Notes under the pieces: model-generated
Database searches by the model: none
What the model saw: only the letters and a program-made list of their open reading frames with translations
What the model was told of the DNA's origin: nothing
Made by a program: the position numbers and the translations under genes
Source: Parendozoicomonas haliclonae
GTDB taxonomy: Bacteria; Pseudomonadota; Gammaproteobacteria; Pseudomonadales; Endozoicomonadaceae
Length of the DNA stretch: 64,000 nucleotides
Direction: 5' to 3'
Assembly: GCF_900174585.1 (NCBI RefSeq)
Contig: NZ_FWPT01000005.1
Location: 124,001-188,000 of the forward strand
Shown here: in pieces, positions 17,126 to 26,287 of the stretch
Layout of the letters: every line of letters begins with the position of its first letter
Position numbering within the stretch: position 1 is the first letter of the stretch

Positions 17126-19039
17126 ATGACGACTGAGATCACCAAAGAAACAATGGGTTTCCAGACCGAAGTGAAGCAGCTGCTGCACCTGATGATTCAC
17201 TCGCTCTATTCCCATCCTGAAATCTTCCTGCGTGAGCTGATCTCTAACGCCAGCGACGCCGCTGACAAGCTGCGCTATGCCGCGCTGAGCGATTCCACCC
17301 TGCTGGGCAGTGACCCGAATCTTGAAATCCGCGTGGGTTTCGATGAAGACAACCGTACCGTGACCATTACCGATAACGGTATCGGTATGGATCGTGACGA
17401 TATGATTGCCAACCTGGGCACTATCGCCAAATCCGGCACCTCCGAGTTCCTGAAGAACATGACCGGTGACCAGCAGAAGGATTCCCAGCTGATCGGTAAG
17501 TTCGGTGTGGGCTTTTACTCCGCCTTTATCGTTGCCGACAAGGTCCGGGTTGAATCCCTGAAGGCTGGTGAAACGCAGGCTGTGTCCTGGGAATCTGATG
17601 GTTCCGGTGAATTCACCATTGAACCTGCCGAGAAAAGCACCCGTGGTACCCGTATCACTCTGTTCCTTAAGGATGATCAGAAGAAGTTCGCTAACGGTTG
17701 GGAACTGCGTTCCATTATCCGCAAGTACTCTGACCATATCTCTATTCCGATCCTGATGGAAAAGAATGAGATGCCGTCCGAAGACGAAGAGAACAAGGAT
17801 GAGAAGAAAGCGCCAGAGTGGGAAACGGTTAATACCGCCAAGGCTCTGTGGACCCGCAGCCGTAGCGACATCTCCGACGACGAATACAAAGAGTTCTACC
17901 ACCATATCAGCCACGATTACTCTGATCCGCTGAAGTGGAGTCACAATGCCGTGGAAGGCAAGCTGGAATACACCAGTCTGCTGTATATCCCGTCCAAGGC
18001 GCCAATGGACCTGTACAACCGTGAGATGGACCGTGGTCTGAAGCTGTTTGTTCAGCGCGTATTTATCATGGATAAGGCCGAAGAGTTCCTGCCGCTCTAC
18101 CTGCGCTTTATCAAGGGTGTGCTGGATACCAACGATCTGTCTCTGAACGTTTCCCGTGAAATCTTGCAGAAAGACCCGCAGGTCGACAGCATGCGTACTG
18201 CGCTGACCAAGCGTGTACTGGATATGCTGTCCAAGATGGCCAAGAACGATCCTGAACAGTATCAGTCCTTCTGGAAAGAGTTCGGTCAGGTTCTGAAGGA
18301 AGGTCCGGGTGAAGACTTCGCCAACCGCGAGAAAATCGCCAAGCTGCTGCGCTTCTCCAGCACTGAAGACGCCAAGTCTGAGCAGACCGTTTCCTTGGAA
18401 GACTATGTCTCCCGTATGCAGGAAGGTCAGGACAAAATCTACTACGTGGCCGCCGAAAGCTTCAATGCCGCCAAGAGCTCTCCGCACCTGGAAGTGTTCC
18501 GCAAGAAGGGCATTGAAGTGTTGCTGATGTGCGACCGTATCGATGAGTGGCTGATGGCTCACCTCAACGAGTTCGACGGCAAGCAGTTTGAAGATGTGGC
18601 TCGCGGTGACCTTGATCTGGGCAAGATGGACTCTGAAGAGGACAAGAAAGCCCACGAGGAAGTTGAGAAGAAGAGCGAAGATCTGGTTAAACGTGTTCAG
18701 GACGTGCTGTCCGAGCAGGTGGAATCTGTACGTGTCACCCATCGTCTGACCGAATCTCCAGCCTGTCTGGTGGTTGGCGCCAACGATATGGGTGCCCAGA
18801 TGCGTCGGATTATGGAAGCCGCTGGTCAGGCCGTGCCGGATTCCAAGCCGATCTTCGAGATCAACCCTGAGCATCCGCTGATCACCCGTCTGGATCAGGA
18901 GCAGGACGAAGACCGTTTTGCTGAACTGACCAAGGTGCTTCTGGATCAGGCTCGTCTGGCTGAAGGCGGCCAGCTGGATGATCCGGGTGCCTACGTTCAG
19001 CGCCTGAACAAGCTGCTGATGGAGCTGTCCGGCAACTGA
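17126..19039 (+). CDS. htpG: chaperone HtpG (Hsp90)
   Basis: A 637-aa Hsp90 homologue, a cytoplasmic ATP-dependent dimeric chaperone. The N-terminal ATP site shows [25 protein letters not shown] and [11 protein letters not shown]; the middle domain has RGTRITLFL and NVSREILQ; the C-terminal dimerisation domain ends in NKLLMELS. Length matches bacterial HtpG. It has the strong sigma-32 promoter at 17011-17039 and a terminator at 19085, so it is a single-gene heat-shock unit. No anomalies are visible. Confidence 0.97.
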   Translation: MTTEITKETMGFQTEVKQLLHLMIHSLYSHPEIFLRELISNASDAADKLRYAALSDSTLLGSDPNLEIRVGFDEDNRTVTITDNGIGMDRDDMIANLGTIAKSGTSEFLKNMTGDQQKDSQLIGKFGVGFYSAFIVADKVRVESLKAGETQAVSWESDGSGEFTIEPAEKSTRGTRITLFLKDDQKKFANGWELRSIIRKYSDHISIPILMEKNEMPSEDEENKDEKKAPEWETVNTAKALWTRSRSDISDDEYKEFYHHISHDYSDPLKWSHNAVEGKLEYTSLLYIPSKAPMDLYNREMDRGLKLFVQRVFIMDKAEEFLPLYLRFIKGVLDTNDLSLNVSREILQKDPQVDSMRTALTKRVLDMLSKMAKNDPEQYQSFWKEFGQVLKEGPGEDFANREKIAKLLRFSSTEDAKSEQTVSLEDYVSRMQEGQDKIYYVAAESFNAAKSSPHLEVFRKKGIEVLLMCDRIDEWLMAHLNEFDGKQFEDVARGDLDLGKMDSEEDKKAHEEVEKKSEDLVKRVQDVLSEQVESVRVTHRLTESPACLVVGANDMGAQMRRIMEAAGQAVPDSKPIFEINPEHPLITRLDQEQDEDRFAELTKVLLDQARLAEGGQLDDPGAYVQRLNKLLMELSGN

Positions 19040-19084
19040 ATCTCGCAAATGAGATTGTCAGAGCATTGACCCTCTGATCACAAG

Positions 19085-19120
19085 CGCCGCCTCGGGATGA
19101 ATCCTGCAGGCGGCGTTTTT
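19085..19120 (+). terminator. rho-independent terminator of htpG
   Basis: CGCCGCCT pairs with AGGCGGCG over a 15-nt loop, followed by TTTTT. Confidence 0.92.
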
Positions 19121-19275
19121 CTATACGGGTTTTGTCTTCAAGCCGTCGTCTATGAGGCGGTTGTTACCCGATCGGCGGTTTTCTGCCACATCCTCTCCCC
19201 ATACCCTCCCGAAACCCGACCTGCTGCCTATAACTAATCAAAGGTATGCCTTAAAAACAGGGATGGTTTCTGGTT

Positions 19276-20955
19276 ATGTCTGCGCGCGCACGTCTCCGCT
19301 CTCTCTTCTCGAATCTCGGCTCATGGTTGTTTCTAGTTCCTTTTCTTGCTGCCGGTCCGGCCTCGGCACTGGACGACGGCATGCTCACCGATGTGAAAGT
19401 TGATGAGCTGAAGCAGTTTGTGCTGGTGGATGACACCACTGAAGATCTGGACAGTGATGATTTTGATCACAGTCTGGTGCAGAGCCGGACGTTTATGCTC
19501 GATAACCGACGTTATGTTCGTTATCAGCAGTTCTATCAGGGACTGGAAGTGGTTGGTCGTAGTGTGGTCGGTCAGTACGGCAAGGATGCCGGCCGCTGGC
19601 AGCATGCCATGGGGCGCTTTCACGGCAAGCTGGCCCAGGATCTGGATGTGCCGGTCTACAGCCAGTATCTGACCGATGAGTTTCGGGCCAATATCAGTGA
19701 CTATGCCCAGCAGGATTTTGATACCCGCATGGGTATTACCGGCCAGGTGTCCAAAGTTGATAGCCAGCCGGTGATCTGGATCAAGCTGGATAAGGAGCCG
19801 GTGGTGGCTTACAAGGTCAGTTTTCGGGTGCAGCCGGAAGGCGGACGGGTCAGCTGGCCCCATTATCTGATTGCTGCTGAAGACAACAGCATTATCGATT
19901 TCTGGGACAACGTGCAGGCGTTGTATACCGATCAGGCGCCCGGTGGTAACGGCAAAACCGGTCAATACTCCTTTGGAGCTGCCAATATGCCCAGCTTCTC
20001 GGTATCCCAGCAGGGTAATACCTGCCTGCTTGGAAATACGCTGGTGAAGGTCGTCTCCCTGAACAATGGCTGGTGGGTCGATAATAACCCCGCTCCGTAC
20101 AGTTATGACTGTGATGCCAATTCCGGGGATCCGGCTAATGGTGCCTGGTCACCGGAGAATGATGCCTATGTATTCTCCAATCTGGTCGTGTCCATGTTCC
20201 AGAACTGGTACAACACGCCTGTGCTGGCTCAATCCAACGGTACAGCCAAACAATTACTGGTTCTGGTGAATGTTGGCCAGAACTATGAGAACGCCTTCTG
20301 GGATGGGACCTATCTGGCTTTTGGTGATGGGGCCAACAGTTACTATCCGCTGGTCTCGGTTTCGCTGGTCGGCCATGAACTAAGCCATGCCTTTACCGAC
20401 AGTCATTCCGATCTGCTCTACGCCAATCAATCTGGTGCTATCAATGAAGCCTTCTCGGATATGGCGGCCATAGCCGCCGAGTACTACCTGAAGGCATTTA
20501 ATGCCGAATCCTATGAAACCATTATTGGTACCAGTGGTATTGACTGGAATTTTGGTGACCGCATTGCCAAAGGCAATTTTGCCATGCGCTCTTTGATAAA
20601 CCCGTCTGCCTACAGTTCAGCTGAATGCGAAAGTCAGGTGTCCGGCTGTGAATGGACCTGGCAGCAGATGCTGAAAGCCGCCGATCAGATTCCGCTGGCC
20701 AGCCGTCAGAGCTATATCGTGCATAAGGGCAGCGGCGTGATGAACCGGGCCTTTGTGAAAATTGTGCAGGCCTTGAATGGTGATGTTCGTCGCGCTTTCG
20801 CTCTAATGGTACGGGCCAATATGTTGTATTGGACGTCCACCGCTACCTTTGCCGAGGCCGCTTGTGGCGTGAAGCAGGCCGCACAGGTTGATGGTGTGAA
20901 TACCAGTATTGTTCAAACCGCATTCCAGCAGGTCGGAGTGACTCCGGGCTGCTGA
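19276..20955 (+). CDS. secreted M4 (thermolysin-family) zinc metalloprotease
   Basis: A 559-aa preproprotease. A signal peptide (FLVPFLAAGPASA) is followed by an inhibitory propeptide and then the M4 catalytic domain. Zinc ligands are His367 and His371 in GHELSHAF and Glu391 in GAINEAFSD, with the thermolysin spacing of 20 residues; Glu368 is catalytic. It is like the hemagglutinin/protease and vibriolysin group and should act outside the cell. Several Cys residues (VSGCEW, AECESQ) suggest disulfides. The start at 19276 has no strong ribosome binding site. The next gene begins 19 nt after the stop, so the protease heads a probable three-gene operon with the two giant deubiquitinase-like proteins. 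Confidence 0.93.
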   Translation: MSARARLRSLFSNLGSWLFLVPFLAAGPASALDDGMLTDVKVDELKQFVLVDDTTEDLDSDDFDHSLVQSRTFMLDNRRYVRYQQFYQGLEVVGRSVVGQYGKDAGRWQHAMGRFHGKLAQDLDVPVYSQYLTDEFRANISDYAQQDFDTRMGITGQVSKVDSQPVIWIKLDKEPVVAYKVSFRVQPEGGRVSWPHYLIAAEDNSIIDFWDNVQALYTDQAPGGNGKTGQYSFGAANMPSFSVSQQGNTCLLGNTLVKVVSLNNGWWVDNNPAPYSYDCDANSGDPANGAWSPENDAYVFSNLVVSMFQNWYNTPVLAQSNGTAKQLLVLVNVGQNYENAFWDGTYLAFGDGANSYYPLVSVSLVGHELSHAFTDSHSDLLYANQSGAINEAFSDMAAIAAEYYLKAFNAESYETIIGTSGIDWNFGDRIAKGNFAMRSLINPSAYSSAECESQVSGCEWTWQQMLKAADQIPLASRQSYIVHKGSGVMNRAFVKIVQALNGDVRRAFALMVRANMLYWTSTATFAEAACGVKQAAQVDGVNTSIVQTAFQQVGVTPGC

Positions 20956-20974
20956 TCAGGGAAGGAGAGCCACC

Positions 20975-23900
20975 ATGGATGGATTAAACCCACGGGTTTT
21001 GGAGAGTATCCAGCAGCTTAAGCCATCAGGCAGTCCTTCTCAGGAGAGGGATGGACAAGGGCAGGGACGTCGTATCTCCCGCGTCAGCCCGAATGCCCGT
21101 TTGAGTCTGCAGCGTATGAGTGAGCTGGTGGCAGCCGGTAATCGTGAGCTGAAAATCCAGGATATGGATGTTCAGGGGCTGAACAGTGTTGATCCGATCC
21201 TTCTAAAACAGAATTTAAAAACCTCTCCGGCTGTGGTTGCACAGGAGCTGCGGGAAGAAGCCAAGGGTGTCGTCAGGGCTCTGGAAAAGGATAGACAGAT
21301 TGCCTTTGATGAAATCCGGCAGACGCTAAGTGAATTTGTATCGGGTATGAACCGCAAAGTTGTTTTTGGGGATTATAGCCATGATACCAAGCGTAAAATC
21401 ATCGATTATGTTGAAGGGCAGCTAAAGGAAACGCCGGTTGATGAGCATGAAGTTGGGGGCACCAAATGGTTGAATGCGTTTAACTTCCAAAACAGTTTTG
21501 ATGGCTTTCGCGACCAGGTTCGTGGAACTGCGGATAAAACTCCTCCCCGTGCTCAGACTCCCCCCAAAGCCGTGCAGACCGCCCCGCAACCCGCCGTTAG
21601 AAAAGCGCCCCATTTACGTCTGCGTCTTGAGACGTCTTACGACAGTGTGACCAAAGATTTCAAAGCGGCACTGGAAGCTGAGCTGCAACGACCGGACTCC
21701 CCTGTCGTTGCAGCTGCCGATCAGGCGCAAGTTGCGGCCTGTACCAAGGTTCGTGAGTACCTTGAGAGTGATAAATATTCCGATGCGGATAAGAACAAAC
21801 TGTTCAAAAAGATTCAGGCTGACTTCCTCGGCAAGCTTGGGCATTTGGATTACAACCGCCAGCTCAAGCTCCTGCCCATGGGAGAATTGATTCAGCAAGC
21901 GATCGACCAGACAGTGGTGATTGAGTCCGTTGTTAAAGACACAGGGCGCAAAGATCCGACGACTCAGGAACTACCACCGCCACCGGTTCCGAAAAAACGT
22001 CGTCCTCGTAGTGATGCTATTCAACTGGATGGTGGTCGCCCCAAACCGTCGCAGCCAGCTGATCCTCTGGAAAGACAGTGGCAGGGAATTGCTGATGGGT
22101 TGGTCAGTGGTAAGTACGATGAAGCGGAGATCTGGAACTGGTGCACCCAGCTGCGAGAGAGACTGATTGATGCCTCGGTCGACATGAATCAAAGAAAGGC
22201 CATGATCGATCGCTATGAGCAGAAAGTGGTTACGGTTCTCGGCAGCTACCATGCTGCCCATGATGACATTATCTATGGGGTTATGGATAACCTGAACAAT
22301 TATCGCCGGGTTATGGAAGCGCAGTCCCAGGTTCCTGTGCGGAATGTGCAGGAGCGTCAGGAGGCTGATGCCGCTCAAACCTTGGCCACGGCTCTGGTCA
22401 AAGATCTGCAAATGCACAGGCCTCTGGATCAGGTTGAACAGAATTTCTTCCGGAGAATGCAGGGCACGCTGGGACGCCTGGATAAACAGGAGCAATCAGC
22501 CTTTCTGCTCAATCTTAGGGGAAAAGTCGGGGAAGAGGTTCAGCAGTATAACAGCCGCTCACGAGAAGCCGGACTGCTGATGAAACTGCGCTTTAAAGTC
22601 GAAGCAGAACTTCAGATACTGGGTTCTGAAAACAGGGCATTACAAAATCCTTCAACACAGGTCATGGATTCCCTGCGTTCTCAGAGGCCGGTTTCGCCTC
22701 CCCCTCTGGTGCGGGGCGGAATGGTTGTTGCTCCTACAGAGCAATTACATGATGCCAGCCAGGTCGGGATGTCATTACGACAGACCCGCCCTGCAACAGG
22801 GATGACTTCCGACCCAGAAGCGTCACTTCTACAGATGGCACGATCCACCAAAACCAGCCCCACAGAAAGCGTAGCCAGTCAGGTGCGGGTTGAAGTGCAG
22901 GTGCAGAGTCACTACCGGGAAATGATGGCGCTGGTTTCAGTTTTGAAGCCGATTGTGAATCCACAGTTTGATCTGACGGATACAGACTGGGCTGCGTTGA
23001 TCAATGAAGGCGTTATCTACAAGGAGAATCTACACACCTTCAAAAACGCGCTGCGTAATCGCGATCATCAGGGTATCCTGAATTATATCCAGCAGAACCT
23101 GCCACGCTGCCGTGGTGCGGCTGTTAACCGGAATCGTGATGAGCTGCAGACATTATTATCTGCAACGACAAACGCATCCAATCTCCGCATTCAACGGGTG
23201 CCGGAAGATGGTAATGCCTTCTATACGGTGGCCGCTTCCCACTTTGGAACCAAAAGTTCTGAAGATGTTCGTCTGGATTTGGAGCGATATATCCAGACGC
23301 GGCTGGACAACCCGGGCTATGACCCGGAATTTAATGCGCTGTTGGATAGTGACCCGCAAAAATATCCTTCAAGAAGAGAGCTGAGAGAGGCCTGCGCGAG
23401 CCATAGGATTTCGACACCGGTCAAGGCCGGCCGCAGAGAAACCAAAGATCAGGCAAACCCGACCTATCTCTCTGCACTGGCAAGGATGACCAATTGCCCG
23501 GTGACCTGTATCTATTGCGATCACGGGGAGCTGTTTGTTTATGCCTATGATCAGAACGGGCGTGCCTGCAGTTATCAGGAAGCGGCAGACAATAAGCCGC
23601 TGGAATTTCTTTACGATCCCAATACTGGCCATTTTGATAGTGTAACCCGGGCCCAGCCACAGCCGGATCCTGTTGCATCTCCGCAGTCTCTGCCCCATGA
23701 AACAGGCGCATCGCTGTCTTATCGGCCCGAACAGCAGGATGACAGTCTGGGCAGTAATCCGTACTCGTCTTTGAAAATCAAATCCCGACCGCTGGAAGAA
23801 AGGGAGTTGTCGTCTTTGGAGCGCGGGATCGAAATCGATCAGGGTGTAGACGACGATATGATGATGTCGTTGAGCCCGGCCATGTTGAGTCAGGCTCTCA

Positions 23901-26254
23901 AGAGTGGTCGCACCCTGGATGATGTTTGGGGGGAACTACAGGCAAACGGGCTGGCGACACATGAGAATATGAAATGGCTGCGGGAAACCTTCGGTGATGC
24001 TGTCGTCTGCAAAAAGGATTTTATGCCGGCACTGCTGGCGTTTACCCAGCTGACCAAGTGGTCGCAAAAGCTGTATGAAATTAATGCTCTGGGTAAGGTG
24101 CAGCCGTTTGCCTATGGCGAGTTCAAGGCCTTCTATAACGCAGGTTTAATGACCCCGCAATGGATCCAGAAGATCAACGGCATGGGGCAGGATGCCGATC
24201 GCGATACCAGACTGGTGTTGGATCTCGATCGCGAACTTTTGGAAGTGCAGATGCAAAAGGATAAACGCCTGCAGGAGGCTGGTCTAAGCAATCAGGGTGT
24301 CTGGATGGCACAGCTGGGCAATACCTGCTGGATTAACTCCTCTCTGCAGATGATGCTGACCATGCTTGGGCCAGATGATATCGCCTTCCTCAAACAGAAA
24401 ATGGATGAATATCCTCACGATTCGATCAAAGAACTGGCGAAGTCTGTGATTGGTTTATGTGAGGCCGGCCATATGGTGAAGGCCGGTAAGGCAGAGCCAT
24501 CCTGCATGGTGGGGCATCAGAAGCGCTTTATGGATGCCTGCCATGGTGTTGCCAAAAGCTTTGATTATCACTTTACCGGCATGGAGCTGCTGGATCTGTT
24601 TGCCCAGGGCCCTCACAGCGGTCGGGAAGATGACCCGGCGGCGTTAATGGGTGGGGTGATGGAAGCCCTTCAGCTAAGCAGTCATCCGCGGATGGGGCTG
24701 AGTCAGAGCCGTATGAAGACCACTGTGTGTGGCAACAATAAGGCTGCCACGGTGATTACCGGCACCCCGGATCCCCAGAATATGATCCAGGTGCCGGTTC
24801 CGGCCAAAGCGCATGGCTTAAGCATGCTGGCAGATGCGATTGATGATCAGGCGATTCAGCGCCTGAAAGCCATGCGTTATGCTACGCACGAACAGGCGAA
24901 GTTGCGGGATGACTTCCTGAAATTTATTAAAGTCCACCGTGCCCAGAAAACCGATAACGTCGATGATGCTGAAGGTGAGACCCGTGCCGCTGCGGGAGAA
25001 CTATGGCGTGATATCCGCCAGCTCTACAACGGCGTAAGCCGGATGGATGCCTTGATTGTCGGGGCGCAGGGGCAACTGGTGACCGACTGCATTCAGTATG
25101 AAAACAAGGGCACCATTCCGGCAGGTAGTCGAATTCCTGATATAGGTTCTGCCGCAACCGGGTTTGATTATCAGCCTCCCAATAATGGCCGTGGTCGCTA
25201 CGATGGTGTGGTGAGTCAGGATCCATCAGATGGCAGTGTTTATATCGCTTATAAAGAACTGCACACACTGAGTGAAGAACAGGCCAAAGTCCTGGGCACC
25301 AAACAGGTGCTGGACCTGACCTGTCGTGGTGTTGCCATCGTCGATGAGCAGGGGCGTTTAACCCGGCCCTGCTTGGATCGGATTATGGAACTCGACAGTA
25401 CCTACAAACCCAATCCCGATGTCAAACTGCCAACCGGCCAATTGATGCTCGATACCATGGGCCGGACGGTCGGTGAGCTACCTGGCTTACCGGCCGGTAC
25501 CAAGATACTGGATCCGGATCTTAAGAATGCTATCCGCTATCGTGGGCTGGAAGGACTGGATGAAGGTGAACAGGTTGCGCTGGCCAACAGTGTCGCCATC
25601 ATGCTCGGGATCAATGTTCCCCGTGAGCAGCTGCAGCAACAACAGATAACCATGAGGCAGTGCCTGAATGGTTTGAATAAAGTTGAACATGGTGAATTGG
25701 ACTGGAACCGGGATGAATTGGAGTCGGCGGAGGTTGATTTTCAGGATATGCCGGTGGAGCTCGCAAGGGATAAGCCCGCCAAAGAACGTGGACCGGGTGA
25801 AAAAGCGATTGAAGTGCGCCGTCCAACCCGCACCCAGCAGGTGTTCCGCGCCGACAAGGATCAGTTCAAGAAATTTACCCTGCAGTTTGCCTTGTTTGAT
25901 TCCCGGAATGGGCAGGCGGTCAAGCGGGGAAGTGATGCATTGGATGCTTTCCGCAACGGCGGTAATAAGATCACCTTGCCTATGTACGATACCAAAACCG
26001 GTGAGCGATTTGAGATGCAGGCCCGGCTGAGTTCTGTGATCTGCCACCATGGGAATACAGCAAATTCCGGACACTATATCAATTTAACTATTGATGAGAA
26101 GGGGCAGGTGACCGTGCAGGATGACACCCTCAATCTTCCCCTTAATGAGTATGCGAAACTGCGTGGCTACCGAAAACCGGTGCGGAATGTGGATGAGTTC
26201 CTGAATATCAGTGGCTTTACCCCTTATATGGGTTACTACCACAAGGTGTCTTAA
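20975..26254 (+). CDS. giant USP-type deubiquitinase-like protein with inactive-looking OTU-like domain
   Basis: A 1759-aa protein with no signal peptide. The first ~680 residues are charged helical sequence with Pro-rich linkers. Around 730-890 lies an OTU-like segment: RVPEDGNAFYTVAA and TGHFDSV keep the Asp745 and His886 of OTU proteases but have Ala748 at the catalytic Cys position. Residues ~1105-1755 form a USP/UCH-type peptidase: Cys1118 in LGNTCWINSSLQMML, His1700 in NSGHYINL and Asp1716/1717 after it. Ubiquitin is a eukaryotic signal, so a role inside a eukaryotic host cell, as a secreted effector, is inferred. It follows the M4 protease by 19 nt with GGAGAG before the ATG, and a similar gene follows by 33 nt. 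No secretion signal or secretion system is seen in the window. Confidence 0.86.
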   Translation: MDGLNPRVLESIQQLKPSGSPSQERDGQGQGRRISRVSPNARLSLQRMSELVAAGNRELKIQDMDVQGLNSVDPILLKQNLKTSPAVVAQELREEAKGVVRALEKDRQIAFDEIRQTLSEFVSGMNRKVVFGDYSHDTKRKIIDYVEGQLKETPVDEHEVGGTKWLNAFNFQNSFDGFRDQVRGTADKTPPRAQTPPKAVQTAPQPAVRKAPHLRLRLETSYDSVTKDFKAALEAELQRPDSPVVAAADQAQVAACTKVREYLESDKYSDADKNKLFKKIQADFLGKLGHLDYNRQLKLLPMGELIQQAIDQTVVIESVVKDTGRKDPTTQELPPPPVPKKRRPRSDAIQLDGGRPKPSQPADPLERQWQGIADGLVSGKYDEAEIWNWCTQLRERLIDASVDMNQRKAMIDRYEQKVVTVLGSYHAAHDDIIYGVMDNLNNYRRVMEAQSQVPVRNVQERQEADAAQTLATALVKDLQMHRPLDQVEQNFFRRMQGTLGRLDKQEQSAFLLNLRGKVGEEVQQYNSRSREAGLLMKLRFKVEAELQILGSENRALQNPSTQVMDSLRSQRPVSPPPLVRGGMVVAPTEQLHDASQVGMSLRQTRPATGMTSDPEASLLQMARSTKTSPTESVASQVRVEVQVQSHYREMMALVSVLKPIVNPQFDLTDTDWAALINEGVIYKENLHTFKNALRNRDHQGILNYIQQNLPRCRGAAVNRNRDELQTLLSATTNASNLRIQRVPEDGNAFYTVAASHFGTKSSEDVRLDLERYIQTRLDNPGYDPEFNALLDSDPQKYPSRRELREACASHRISTPVKAGRRETKDQANPTYLSALARMTNCPVTCIYCDHGELFVYAYDQNGRACSYQEAADNKPLEFLYDPNTGHFDSVTRAQPQPDPVASPQSLPHETGASLSYRPEQQDDSLGSNPYSSLKIKSRPLEERELSSLERGIEIDQGVDDDMMMSLSPAMLSQALKSGRTLDDVWGELQANGLATHENMKWLRETFGDAVVCKKDFMPALLAFTQLTKWSQKLYEINALGKVQPFAYGEFKAFYNAGLMTPQWIQKINGMGQDADRDTRLVLDLDRELLEVQMQKDKRLQEAGLSNQGVWMAQLGNTCWINSSLQMMLTMLGPDDIAFLKQKMDEYPHDSIKELAKSVIGLCEAGHMVKAGKAEPSCMVGHQKRFMDACHGVAKSFDYHFTGMELLDLFAQGPHSGREDDPAALMGGVMEALQLSSHPRMGLSQSRMKTTVCGNNKAATVITGTPDPQNMIQVPVPAKAHGLSMLADAIDDQAIQRLKAMRYATHEQAKLRDDFLKFIKVHRAQKTDNVDDAEGETRAAAGELWRDIRQLYNGVSRMDALIVGAQGQLVTDCIQYENKGTIPAGSRIPDIGSAATGFDYQPPNNGRGRYDGVVSQDPSDGSVYIAYKELHTLSEEQAKVLGTKQVLDLTCRGVAIVDEQGRLTRPCLDRIMELDSTYKPNPDVKLPTGQLMLDTMGRTVGELPGLPAGTKILDPDLKNAIRYRGLEGLDEGEQVALANSVAIMLGINVPREQLQQQQITMRQCLNGLNKVEHGELDWNRDELESAEVDFQDMPVELARDKPAKERGPGEKAIEVRRPTRTQQVFRADKDQFKKFTLQFALFDSRNGQAVKRGSDALDAFRNGGNKITLPMYDTKTGERFEMQARLSSVICHHGNTANSGHYINLTIDEKGQVTVQDDTLNLPLNEYAKLRGYRKPVRNVDEFLNISGFTPYMGYYHKVS

Positions 26255-26287
26255 ACGGAGAGGCTTCGGCCATAAAGGGATGTTGTT

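Noticed and set aside
23162-23660. An active OTU protease
   Set aside because: The catalytic Cys position is Ala (codon GCC); activity cannot be claimed.
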